Of a stretch of 64,000 nucleotides of DNA, positions 21,378 through 33,076 are shown one piece after another. The DNA is from Laburnicola sp. R22_1. Taxonomy: Eukaryota > Ascomycota > Dothideomycetes > Pleosporales > Didymosphaeriaceae. The notes beneath the pieces are model-generated. The model was not told where the DNA came from and made no database searches. It saw only the letters and a list, made by a program, of their open reading frames with translations. The DNA lies in assembly GCA_014281115.1 (NCBI GenBank), contig JACONQ010000006.1, forward strand, positions 3,658,001-3,722,000, in the 5' to 3' direction. A program made the position numbers and the translations under genes. How positions within the stretch are numbered: position 1 is the stretch's first letter; the number at the start of each line of letters is the position of its first letter.

Positions 21378-23184
21378 GGAGAGAGTAGCGGCAGGAGTGC
21401 GTCGGGATGCAAATAGGTGGGTGCCGTGGATGAAAGCTGGGACGGTAGTCTACAGAGAGGCGTGGTTGAACTGAGTTGTCTGGTCAATCATTGGGTTGCC
21501 AGGCACCAGTGTCGTGGTGAGAGAGCGGGCTGCGACCCCATGTCCGATTTCAGCCTAGCGCACGACCAACGATCTCTCGTACGATGAAAGCCACACTCTT
21601 GCAATCTGGTGCTTACAGTCTCTTCATCGGCAATGGAAGAACTAGGGTTCAGGCGCTCATGGAGAGTATTTTATTAAAGTAGTCAATGACTGCTATTAGG
21701 AAAGCTACCTAGGTGCGACAGCCTGCGGCCGCGGGTGAACCCAAACCGGAGTTCCCGGGCCATCTTCCTGCCGCTTGTATACCTATAGCTTTTATTGGTT
21801 TTACGCGCAGAGAGACGGCTAAGGCCCGTGGACCGATCCCCCACTATCGAGGTACCGGTCCACAGGTAATTCTAAACGCGTATACCAACCGTACCATCCA
21901 GCCTACACTTTCTCGCGTTTTTGAAATAATAGCACTTTAATACCAACGTACTAATGCTGTACATCCTATGGCGCAGAAGGGCTCTCTACCAGACAATGTG
22001 GAAATCAAGGGGGTCAGCGCGCTTCCTGAGGCCTCAGGACGATGTCTCTATCTGGTACTGCATGAGGTTGCAGGGATCATGCATCTTTTCATCTCCGTTC
22101 ACGCGTATAGAACCACGACACAGACCAGGCTCTGCAATCAATTGCACGGGACGGGACATCGGAACCTATAATCGAAATTCGGACCACACCTTATTATTAG
22201 CAATTGCACCGCCATGATGGAGAACTTGCTGGTCAAAAGAAGGTGGTGCTGGGTAATTGGCGCCATCTCACGCGAGCGTGGCGTTGTGTCAAGGTGCTAT
22301 CTGAGATCCCATCTCGTACGAAGGTGGTATACTAATTGTAAGCGAGGAGATGCCATTTCGTGCGAGCGGAGCGTTATGTGAGAGCTAAGGTGTCATCCAA
22401 GACTTCACATCAGACGGTCTATACGCGTATCCAGCGTTTCCCTGGAGGTCGATCCGAGCAAAACAATAGGCGTAGTGGTAGCAACCACGGTGCAGTACCT
22501 CCGGTAACCTAGCCCAAGGCTTCGTACGACACGCGATAACACGCGATACCATGTATCCCGAAGGCCATTGAAACGACCCTAGTCTGAACCAGATATGCGG
22601 TTCTCGCTGGTGATCGCGGAAGCCAGTGGCAGTGCGACGGGTGAATGCAAATGTCCGAGCTGCATCTAATACCGCTTACTCTCGCAAATACGCACTGATG
22701 TAGCCGCAACAGGAAGCTATCACGGACTCCAGTCCAGTCTAAAGGCCATGATCCTCCCAAAATAAATTGCATAAGAACTTCCAATTGGTCGTCGACGCAT
22801 CATGCAGATGCAATACTGCCTGGGCTTAGGTGTGCAGTGCTACTGTGCTCTTGCCCTCACTGGAGATTGCAAAGTTGCTCTCGGAGTTCCACAAAACCAC
22901 AAACTATCCTGCCCGACGGTACTGGGTGTTTGAGGGATGGTAGCCCGAAAGGTCTCGGGGACGTCTTGTCCCAAGGCAGTGTCGAGTCTGTCGACGCGGC
23001 ATTAAAAATGGTGAGAAGCCTATGCCAAAGATTTCTCGCTATGTAGTCACATTCCTTGTCCGATTCTACACTTACTTTATACATTTATTCACATTCAGTT
23101 CTTTGCAGTCTCTTGCTATACAACTGGTTTGTTAGCTAGAGCTGTTCAATAGTTCTCCTCCTTTATTCTTGACATCTACCCACC
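21378..23184. other. Intergenic with degenerate duplications
   Basis: No gene supported. At 22261-22410 two degenerate copies of about 100 bp share the pattern GCCATYTC-x-GCGAGCG-x-GCGTT. The 75-codon frame near 21713 has no signal peptide and no known motif. The last 150 bp hold the probable promoter of the secreted-protein gene that follows. Confidence 0.4.
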
Positions 23185-24429
23185 ATGCGCGCAACCAAAT
23201 ATCTCCTTTTTCTGCTCGGCTTGCTAGCTCTATATGCAGTTTCTACTCCTGTGGCACCCACAGAGACTGGACTTGCGGCGCGTATTGATGGTGATGTGGC
23301 CATCAGCGACTTTGGGCCAGTTGCCGATGAACAGGATGATTTGGAGAAGAGGGGGCGCAGTCGAGGCGGTGAGTTCTCCAGTCTACATGGCCTGTTCAAG
23401 ACGTATACTCATCAATGCCCACTTTACAGGCCGTAGTCGAGCTCGACCAAAGCGCGTGAAGCCGAAGCGGAAAACGAAGAAGCCCACCAAGAAGAAGGCC
23501 AAAAAGCCAAAGTCCAAGAAGCAAAAGCAAAGCAAGAAGAAAACCACCGGCAACCGCGTCACGTTATTGTTGTCAACTTTGGTACCTACCTCATCATCGG
23601 CATAAGGGGCCGATTTGCACGTGCTCACGAACAGTGTCCCCAAACAGTCGCCAAACTAGTCTCATTGCTTTACCTTGTTTTAAAGCGTTTTTTCTAGCAC
23701 CCCTACAGCTTTCTATAACAGCGTTATACCGTGTACCGAGAGTGCGCGAAGTCTTCTTTCACATAGAAGAAAACCACCAAGAAGAACAAGACCAAGTCAA
23801 AGAGCAAGTCCAAGACCAAAGCCAAGAAGCAAAAAGCCAAGGGCAAGAAGCAAACAGTGTGCAAACTCAACAAGCGCGCCGGCTCCAGCTCCAGCTGCGG
23901 CAAAACAAACAACTACCTCGTCGCCGAAGCCGCCGCCCGCAGAAAGGGAAAAACGATCCAGCTCGGCGGCTCCTACCTGCTAAAGTTCCAAACCAATGGC
24001 CGACCCGATCACCACGCGAAGATGATCGTGGGCACCGTCGTCAAAAACAGCAGAGGCGAGCTCGACTTCTCCGCCACAGCCAGCGAACTCGTCCTCCGAG
24101 ATAACCGCGCCGACTTGAGCGTGTGCAAGCGATACTTTGGCGCAGAGTGCATCCATCGTGCTACGCTCGACTACGATTGCCAGAAGCTACTGGACAAGTA
24201 TGGCAGTAGCAAGTATACGTTCAAGGGAGGCGCGAAAGCTGAATTCGCCGACCCGCAGGAATTCATTGCTGCAGGTGAGCATGGCCCATGGCTGCTTCTT
24301 TGCTTTTTTGGTGCATACCTCTGACTTGGAATAGGCGAGACGATCCTTATGTCTGATACAAAGTATAATATCGTTTTCAACAACTGCCGCTGGCATGCTC
24401 GCAATCTGGCGAATATTGCCCACGCGTAA
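23185..24429 (+). CDS. Secreted Lys-rich protein with NC-type papain-like domain, interrupted
   Basis: Exons: 23185-23368, from 23430, to 24274, and 24335-24429; introns 23369-23429 (gtgagt...cag) and 24275-24334 (gtgagc...tag). A 216-bp repeat sits at 23549-23764. Leaving it and one copy of its 14-bp duplication out gives 891 nt, exactly 297 codons. Residues 1-20 form a signal peptide (YLLFLLGLLALYAVS); a Lys-Arg pair near 58 may be processed. Residues 65-125 are an extreme Lys-rich linker. The C-terminal domain has the pair His179/His180 (GRPDHHAKM) and NNCRWHARNLA with Cys284, the His and Asn-Cys arrangement of LRAT/NlpC-like permuted papain folds; that fold is an inference. The inserted repeat adds a stop unless it is spliced out. 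Possible effector-like secreted protein. Confidence 0.6.
23549..23764 (+). mobile_element. 216-bp interspersed repeat, copy 1
   Basis: Flanked by a perfect 14-bp direct repeat, AGAAGAAAACCACC (23535-23548 and 23765-23778). The body matches the split copy at 56375-56530 plus 61787-61846, sharing GCGTCACGTTATTGTTG near the start and GTGCGCGAAGTCTTCTT at the end. There is no open frame, no clear terminal inverted repeat and no tRNA-type B box. A target duplication this long suggests target-primed retrotransposition of a SINE-like element, but the class is unresolved. Confidence 0.75.
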
Positions 24430-25624
24430 GGAGGACGAGATAGAGGCCCTGCATCTCCAGTGGAACTCATAATCTCCATGCTTCGACGAGGGCAAAACAC
24501 GGCTCGCCAACCTTTCCGAGGTTGCATGTAGCAAACCCGGACTCCGAGTCCTGGCAACAGAACCCTGCAACCTTCAGGTTCATTGGGTCATATTCATGTC
24601 TCACATATATAGCGTCACTTCTTTGTACATATTACAATCAACATTTACCAATACTTAAACAATTCAACCCCCCTGCCTTTATACACTACCATCTTCCCAT
24701 TCCTAATAGAGTCTTAACACACCCAAGGGGCATACACACCATAATTATCAGCATACCCACATAAACATTATCAAAAAGCCCAATCACAGTTATATTCCAC
24801 CTGCGGACATGTAACACATATACCGAAAGTTTGCGTGACACTTGTATAGGCGAATGCGGAATCGTCCAAGAAGGGGAGGACGGAAGCGGAGATGAGCGAA
24901 AATCCGGAGTCGCCGATCATATGGAGTGGACTCAGTGGAAAATGCTTAAAAGTCTTCCATAACTAAATATTACACCATAAATAAACCATACTGAGCAATT
25001 CACACTGTACTATCTAACCGCAATAGCTCTTCAACAAGTATGAATCATTCAACTATTAACCAATTCTACCCAACAGGTCTTACTCAGTACATCTTCTACA
25101 CCGAGGCGATCATGACCCACCAAAATCACAGCAAATACCCACAACGCGCATCTAATTCTCCTCTCATTTCATGAATTACTATACATATTCTGACAAGCAA
25201 GCACCTCATCCCGCTCCGCCATCCAAGATGAAAGCAGAAACACATCCTAGCCGCCTTTCACACCATCGCGCCAGCCATATACATGCTGTACAAGTCTAAA
25301 CAGGAGACATCTTTCCTTGCAAATCGCAGGAGAGTCGCCTCAGTAACCGCCGAAATCGTGTGCAAGTATTAGTGGCACAACCAGCGCCGATAGCCCATCG
25401 GGATTACTACGACCCGCCGGAAATGAAGCAAAGAGAAACACGATCTGCGCCCGCTATGACGACGGAGAGGAACCGTCGATCAAAGAACAAAAGTGAAAAT
25501 TCTCAGTCGGAACAAGGACGCGGCAAGGCGACCAACACTGCGTTAGCCGGGCTGGTTCCCACGTCAGTGGTGGAAAGCAAAGGGTATCAGAGAAGACGAG
25601 GGTAGAGAAAGAGAGCCATGGAGT
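24430..25624. other. AT-rich intergenic region
   Basis: About 1.2 kb between convergent genes. No frame with family features; CT/CA-rich runs at 24660-24770. Probably 3' untranslated regions and spacer. Confidence 0.45.
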
Positions 25625-27847
25625 CTATGACTCGCCTCCCGTCGATGCAGCTGGTGCACCTTCACCCTGTCCGCCTCTGAAGCCCCTCCCGCGGCCTCGG
25701 CCACGCTGGCCACCGCGATCACCCCGCTCTCCCCCGCGGTAAGATCCGCCTCGGCCACGTCCTCCACGACCACCCTCGCTATCTGAAGCGCCGCCACCGC
25801 TACGATATCCGCCTTGAACACCGCCGCGGCTGCTACCCTGCCAGGTGCCGGCTCCATAGCTACGCGGGGTCTGCTCACGGAAGACCTTGACGCTGGGCTT
25901 GTCCGGACCCTTGTTGTTTCTAATCTCCATGGGGATGCGATTAAGGGCAGCAAACATGTCGGAGGATGTGGCGAAGTGGGCGACAAAGAAGTGTTTAACC
26001 TTTTCTACCTTTTCGCACTTGGCCTTGTCTTCGTCGGCAAGGAGGCTCTTGGCCTCTTCCTCATCTTTGACGTATTGAATGAAGAGGGCCTTGCTCTCCT
26101 GGCGCGGCTGCTGCTCGCGTGGCTCCTTGGGCTCCCTCGGCGCAGGCGATGCCGTCTTTTCGGGAGCGGCGGTGCCATTGGGCTTGACCTCGCTCGGAAT
26201 GGCCTTTTCTGCAGCAGTATTCGCCGAGGCGCTCGGTTGGGGAGTAGCTACTTTGATAGGCTCTTTTGGTGTAGCGGGGACCGGGGATACACCGGTTCGG
26301 GCAGGCTGAACAGGCTTCATCTGCTGCTGCTGCTGCGATACGGGTGGAGTGGCGGCAGCTTGGCGAGCCTGGGGAGCAGACGGGGTAGCAGCGGGTCGCG
26401 CTTGTGCCGGAGAAGGCTGTGCCGCAGGGTTGGGGGCGGCAGCGGGAGCAGTGGCCGTGGTTGGGGCTGCGGCTCCAGGTTGGCCACCCTGCACCTGAGG
26501 GGCAGGTTTGGCACCGCGGTGAGCAAAGTTGAAGCCTTGCGCCCTCATTTCTGTTCCAATGCGGCCATTGTCAATATCGAGAACCAGCCATCCGTAGGCA
26601 GCGTCTGCTAGGTTAAAGTTCCACATGTTTTTGAATGCGCTCTCGTCAATGACGCCGCTCTGGGGGCCGGGGGCCGGACCACCAAAGGGATTGCCGCCAT
26701 TGGCAACAGTGGGCATCTTGCCAACAATCTCCAATGCAAGCTGGAGCAGGCGCTGCTGTGCATCGCTGTCAGAGACTGCAGGCTCCACCTCGGACTTGAC
26801 CGTGTCCCAGACATCATTAAACGACGTCTTTGAGGCTGCGAGCTTGCCGCGATAGTGGTCTAGAGTCGGGTTGACGCTAAACTCGTTGTAGGAGCTGCCG
26901 TACCGAAAGTGCAGACCAGCCGAGATGGAAAAATCGGCCTTGAGGGTAACGGAGAGCTGGTTGAGCAAGCCTTCGCGGGCAGGCGAGGCGTGTGTGATGA
27001 ATATGCGCGTCTCGGTCGGGTCATAGACGCGATTGGCCGTGTCGACGAGCTCGCCCATTTGCAGGAGCGTGGTCCACATGGTGCCCTGACCACCTGCAAT
27101 CGTCGTCCTACCCTCTCCATTGTCGAACAGCTTGTGCATGACGACGGCACCGCCAAGGCCAAGGAGACGGAGCTTGACACCACCCACCTCGAGCAGCCGC
27201 GAGTGCGCCTCGTCTATGATGTGGAGGTTGTCGACCTTGTACTCGCCGGACCGCAGCTTCTCCAGCACCTGAACGTCCTCGCAGGCTCCCCACACCGTGT
27301 ATACCGGCACATTGAGAGTGTATTGCTTGCTGAGGAACAGGGGAAGCTCTGAGAGGGGCAGGTGCTCGCGTGCAAAGCGTTCCTTGATGGGCGGTTGCGG
27401 CGGGGCCTGGGAAATGGAGCGCTTGACCGAGTCGTTGAGGAGGGGCGAGTACTGGGCAACGTGCTTGAGAGTCCTGCACATGGTTAGCATGAGCTTCTCG
27501 TGGAGCTGCGGCGCCTTACTTTTCGGCGATGCGGTCTAGCGACTTGTCGTCGTAGAAGCCAAAGTCGCCCGTGTGGATAATGTAGTTGGCCCGCGCGTCG
27601 GCGGCGAGCTGGTTGAGCGACTGGAGGTTGCCTGCGCGCGTTAGCATTGCGCCCGCTGAGCCAGGAGCCTGCACCGCGCACCTCGCACATCTGCCACACA
27701 CAGCACCCGAATGCTGCCCTGTTGTATCACGCGGCCCTGGTTGGGGAGCAGCGGGACGGCGCCAGGCACGGGGCCCGAGGGAGCGCCGCCATTCGGGAGG
27801 TAGTTGCCGGGGTATGGACGCGGCTGGGTGGGCGCTTGCTGGGCCAT
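25625..27847 (-). CDS. DUF2433 calcineurin-like phosphoesterase with RGG tail
   Basis: Exons 27847-27682, 27631-27520 and 27473-25625 (introns 50 and 46 nt, both with CTAAC) join in frame to 708 aa. Residues 46-92 show a metallophosphoesterase-like start: VLCVADVRGNLQSL (Asp-x-Arg where Asp-x-His is usual) and IIHTGDFGFYDD (Gly-Asp). Later parts are VYTVWGACEDVQV in the place of GNHD/E and IFITHASPAREG in the place of GHxH. This set matches the fungal DUF2433 family as I know it. Residues 350-560 are Pro/Ala/Gln-rich. A short alpha/beta segment (ALFIQYVKDEEEAKSLL) follows, and the last 70 residues are RGG repeats typical of RNA binding. Substrate unknown. An in-frame Met further upstream is possible. 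The start lies 960 bp from the divergent KAP123 gene. Confidence 0.83.
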
Positions 27848-28808
27848 GTCAGTAGCTGTAGCTGCGCTGTGCAGGGACGCAGGACGAGGGCGTGGACATA
27901 CCGAAGCCATGTGGACGGAGACTGAGATCGCGGACGAAGCGCCAGGCAGACGAGGTGCAGCGACGGAGACGGGGCGGGGCAAATGGGGGTATCGTGCAAG
28001 TGGCGCGGGGAGAAGAGAGCGAGATGGAGGCCGTCGGGGAGGTGCAAGTGGGAAGAGTTGCTGCTCGCGGTCGTGGTCGCTCCCAGGTTTTCTGCAGCGC
28101 ACGCCGCACAATGAGCCTAGCGCCTGGCTCCAGCCTATCACCGCCGCCTCTGGCTTCTCCTTCACTCTCTTCCCTCTGCGCGCACTTTTGGCCTCTGCGC
28201 GGCATCGGCTCTCCTCGTCCATGTCCTCTTCTTCGCGTTCGACACCTTGCCCCTTGCCATGCAGCTACCCTAGCCACTGCGCTGGCACACGCCCTGGCCG
28301 ACGCAGGCTTGCACCATGATGCATCGTCCCACGCGTCTCCGTCCGGATTTTGCAAACAGAGCGTTGCCACTACACCCCCAAGGCAATACCAATGGCTCAG
28401 GCCGAGCTCGGGCGTCTGGCTCTCGTTTGCTGCCTGGCTGAGGAGCACCGGAGGGAGCGCGAGTCTCGCTCTACATGCGTCGGACAAGTATAGCGTGCGT
28501 GTCTTTCTTTCCCCCAACGCTGCAGCCGCCCTTGTGCTCCGTTCTCGCGAGCGTCCTCACCTTCTGCTTTTCTGCTCTTGTCTCTTGTCTCTTGTCCAAA
28601 GTTTGCGCGTGTCTGTCGGCTGTCTCGGCGGCTGTCCTCCGTCCCGCAGTTCTTCCGGCCTGAACCCTGCCACCTGCCACCTGCCCGCCCGCAACTTTTT
28701 TTTCCAGTGCGGGCACAACCACACCCTCGCCAACACGCTCCTTGCACTCTACCCTTCCCTTGCCATACTTTTTTCGTCACTCGCCCCAGGCCGCTTCTAC
28801 TAGCCGCC
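27848..28808. other. Divergent promoter region of DUF2433 gene and KAP123
   Basis: 960 bp of pyrimidine-rich sequence on the plus strand (TTTCTTTCCCCC, CTCTTGTCTCTTGTC) as often found just upstream of strongly expressed fungal genes. Open frames on both strands are Ser/Arg-rich artefacts. No RNA gene seen. Confidence 0.55.
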
Positions 28809-31800
28809 ATGGACGAGCAGCAATTCGTTGGCCTCCTCGAGGCGCTGCTGCAGCGCAAGTTCACCCCTCCCTCCAGCCTTGTGTCCCGCAGCTCGACGTG
28901 TATGTAGACTGTACTGACTTGAGCAGCCAATACCGAGGGCGTCAAATCTGCCACGGGCACGCTCAACAAGACATACTACACCTCCCCAGCATCACTCAAC
29001 GCCCTCCTCCACATCATCTGCAACCACCCCAAGCCTGAGCTGCGCCAACTGGCTGCCGTCGAGGCCCGCAAGCTGGTGGCGAAGCACTGGGAAAAGCTTG
29101 ACGCGGACCAAAAGTCGACACTGCGGACCCAAATTTGCCAGTACACGTTGAATGAAGAGGTCACGCTTACCAGGCACTCTGCCGCCCGCGTGGTCGCTGC
29201 GATTGCAACCAAGGACCTCGAGACTGGCGAGTGGGGTGACTTGCCCGCCTTTTTACACCAGGCGGCGATGAGCTCCACGGCACGGCACAGGGAGGTGGGC
29301 ACGTACATTATCTTCACAACCCTAGAGGCCGTGGGTGACTCGTTTCCCGGCAAGAAGGCCGACTTGTACGGCCTTTTTAGTTCGACCATCAAGGACTCCG
29401 AGAGTGCCGAAGTCAGAGTGAATACGATGCTCGCCCTCGGCCGTTTGGCATTGTTGCTGGAGCCCGAAGAGGACCCCAAGGAGCTTGCCATGTTCCAAGA
29501 TATGCTTCCCGGCATGGTCGCTGTCCTGAAATCGACGGTGGAAGAGGGCGACGAGACCCATGCCATGCAGGCCTTTGAAGTGTTCCAGATCCTCCTAGGC
29601 TGCGAGTCGCCGCTTTTGCAAAAGCACTTTGCCGACCTTGTCAAGTTCATGATTGAGCTCGCGGCGACTACAAGCGTCGACGACGACTATAGAGCACAGG
29701 CTCTGGCCTTTTTGATGCAATGCGTCCGCTATCGAAAGCTCAAGGTCCAGGGGCTGAGAATTGGCGAGGAGCTTACGCTCAAGGCACTGCAAATCGTCAC
29801 CGAGCTGGGTGATATGTCTAGCGAGGACGAGGACGTTACTCCTGCGCGTTCTGCTCTTGGGCTGCTTGATATTCTCGCTTCAAACCTTCCTCCTAGCCAG
29901 GTTGTAATCCCGCTATTAAAGGCTCTCGGTAGCTACTTTTCTTCGCAAGACCCCGACTACCGCCAGGCTGGTATCCTCGCACTGGGCATGTGCGTGGAGG
30001 GTGCACCCGACTTCATTGCCACCCAGCTGCACGAGATCCTGCCCATGGTCCTGCACTTGCTCGACGACTCTGACCTCAAGGTCCGCGGTGCGGCACTAAA
30101 TGGCGTGGCCCGCTTAGCCGACGATCTCCCCGAGGATGTGGGCAAGGAGCACGCCCGCCTGATCCCCGCCATGATGAGGAACTTTGACTTGGCCATTAAC
30201 AATCTGCAAAATTCCAACGACGAGCGCAGCCTCTCAATAGTCCGTGGCAGTTGCCATGCTGTAGACTCCCTCATCGTAGGCCTTGGTCCCGAGGATGCGG
30301 CCAAGTACGTCTCCGAGTTGGTTCCGCGATTCAGCAAGCTCTTCCACCACGAAGACAAAAAGACCAGGATTGCATCCATTTGTGCGGTTGGTTCCATTGC
30401 CTCTGCCTCTGAACAAGCCTTTTTGCCCTTCTTTGAGCAGACCATGAATTCCCTCTCCCAGTACGTCACGATCAAGGAAAGCCAGGACGAACTTGAGCTT
30501 CGCGGTGTCGTCTGCGACTCGATGGGCAAGATTGCGTCTGCCGTTGGTGCCGAGGCGTTTGAGCCATACGTCTTGCCCCTAATGACGGCGTCCGAGGAGG
30601 CCCTGCACCTCGACCACCCTCGCCTGCGGGAGACTAGCTATATTCTCTGGAGCACAATGGCCAAGGTCTATGAGGAGGGGTTTGAACAGTACCTCGCGGG
30701 TGCCGTCAAGGGCCTTCGGGATTGCCTCGACCAAGACGAGGACGAGGAGCTCGTTGAATTGGGCGAAGACGCAAAAGACTTGATTGGAACCGAAGTTACC
30801 ATTGAGGGCCGCAAGATCAAGGTGGCGGCTGCTACCGACGACGACGACGACGATAGCGATCTCAACGAGGCCGCTATGGACGCCGACGACGACTGGGACG
30901 CTATTACAGGAGTTAGTGCTGCTGCCATGGAGAAAGAGATTGCCGCAGAAGTCTTTGGTGACATTATCTCCCACACCAGGCGTGCCTTTTTGCCACATCT
31001 CCAAGGCACGATTGAGAAGCTTCTGGAGCTCGTCGACCATAGCTATGAGGGAGTTCGCAAGGCTTCCCTCGGGACGCTCTGGCGCACCTACGCCACGCTT
31101 TGGCAGCTAGCCGAGGGCGATGGCATGGCCAAGTGGAAGCCTGGCATTCCGCCCCAAGTCGACCCGCCTGCCGAGTTGAAGAAGCTGGGCAGTCTGGTAA
31201 TGTCGGCTACCATGACTACTTGGCAGGACGAAATGGACCGGTACGTTTTTTTTTTTAAATTCCCAGTCAAAGATGAACCAATTGTCGTTAATCCCAGCTC
31301 ACTCTGATGCACATGTTGCACATGAGGCGAACGCGAATCTGTATCTGAGACTTGTCTAGCCCTCTTCTCCCAGCATCATTGGTTTGAGACCTAGCTAACA
31401 GTTATCAGCGAAACCGTCACTGAAATCAACCGCGATGTTGGATCTACCCTCAAACTTTGCGGCCCAGCCATGTTCATGTCTGAAAATGGCACCATCGTCC
31501 GCACCGTCATCACCGCAATGGTAGAGCAGCTGCTTTCCATCATCACCAAACACCACCCATGCCAACAAGACGCGGGCGACGACGATGAGGGCGAAGTCCT
31601 CGACGAGTCATCCGAGTATGACTGGCTTGTGATTGAGACTGCCATGGAGGTGGTCACTTGCCTTTCTGTTGCCCTTGGACCGGCTTTTGGCGAGCTGTGG
31701 AAGGCCTTTGAGAGGCCCATCGTAAAGTATGCCAGTAGCCAAGAGCCGACTGAGCGGACCTCAGCCGTGGGCACCATTGCCGAATGCGTAGGCAACATGG

Positions 31801-32356
31801 GCGAAGCCTGCACGCCGTACACTACCGATCTGCTGAAGCTGCTCATGCATCGCCTTTCGGACGAGGATCCAGAAACAAAGTCCAACGCTGTCTACGGCAT
31901 CGGTCTGCTCTGCGAAAAGACGACCAACGACGGTGAGATTCTCAGCGCTCTGCCAGCCATTTTCCGAAAGCTGGATCCGCTGCTGGACGGCCCAGAGCAT
32001 GCGCGCCTGCTTGACAATACGGCAGGATGTGTGAGCAGGTTCATCTCCAAACACCCCGACAAGATGCCCATTGCAGAGGTGCTGCCTCGTTTGATCCGGC
32101 TCCTACCATTGCGCGAAGATTACGAGGAGAATAAACCCATCTTCAACATGATTATCAAGCTTTGTGAGCTCAGCCTTGATGTTTGAAGGCGACATGTACT
32201 GACTCTAGTCTAGACCAAGCCAACGAGCCGACGATTCAGCAAGCCACTCCCACGTTGATGTCCGTTTTCGAGCAAGTGCTCGGCCCACCCGAGGACCAGC
32301 TAGAGGACGAGACACGGTCTCAACTGGTAGAGCTGGTCAAGTATTTGCAAAAGTAG
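28809..32356 (+). CDS. KAP123: Importin beta-4 / karyopherin Kap123
   Basis: Exons 28809-28854, 28927-31240, 31409-32163 and 32214-32356 give 1085 aa, the usual size. Intron 1 has a GC donor (C|gcaagt), required because no GT donor gives an intron of normal length in frame; the other introns are GT-AG with CTAAC or CTGAC branch sites. Residues 17-70 fit the importin-beta N-terminal domain that binds Ran-GTP (ELRQLAAVEARKLVAKHW). HEAT repeats fill the rest (for example DPDYRQAGILALGMCVEGAP, DLKVRGAALNGVARLADDLP). An acidic loop of about 25 residues lies near 650 (Asp-rich, then NEAAMDADDDWDAITG). The family imports ribosomal proteins and histones H3/H4 into the nucleus. The start is set by the ATG before exon 1 (cgccATGGACG). 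It is intact. Confidence 0.93.
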
Positions 32357-33076
32357 ATGGACTCGTTGCGGAGAAGGGGATGAGGCGTATAATACCCGGC
32401 ATTGCGCCATGATGAGAGATGACTCAGTCTTTATGCCTACAGTGCGCACCGAAGCTGCCCCACGATGGGTGATGTGATTGACCTGTAACGCTAACTAGCT
32501 TATGCAACGAACGTTTTCGCCGTGCAATCTTTTGAATGTCTACCATGTAGTACGGTACTCTTCACAGTGTTCATGGTCGTATCCTGGGCACGCTAGTCTG
32601 GCACCCTGGGATCAATGTGCCAAGTCCAAGTCGCGGGTGCGCATGCCGTCGATCAGTGGGTCGGTGCCTGACAGCGGCGGCTTCTGGTCCGAGCGTCGGC
32701 GTCTGGATTCACGGTTCGGGACGGCACGACTCACGAGCACGCCTACCTTCTACCACCTGCCCGCACCACCCACATCCCACTACCACCGAGGAGCTACCGC
32801 TGCCATTCCATTCCATTCCATTCCTACCATTCCCATTGCTACCTGGCCTGCATGCGTACTTGCGACCGCTTCGCCACTTATTAGTCACAGCGAGCTCACT
32901 CATAGCTTGTAACCCACAGAGCCTCACGCCTCACGCACCTCGGCCCAAGCACCACACCGTCGCTCTCGCTGTACCTTTGCCGTTAGAAACCGTCATCAAC
33001 TCCACCATCTCGCGCTCCCCTCGCGTCCGAGCGGCCGATACACCTCGAAGCGCCTGGTGGCGCCAGTCTGCCCAGG
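32357..33076. other. Intergenic, upstream region of NCR1
   Basis: 720 bp between KAP123 and NCR1, both plus strand. It contains an ATTCC pentanucleotide run at 32803-32826 and CT-rich sequence near 32960-33030, probably the promoter and leader of NCR1. No gene seen. Confidence 0.55.

Noticed and set aside
25814..26611. 265-codon plus-strand frame
   Set aside because: Antisense shadow of the DUF2433 gene (Gly/Arg-rich complement of its Pro/Ala/Gln region).
29957..30529. 190-codon minus-strand frame
   Set aside because: Antisense to KAP123 HEAT repeats.
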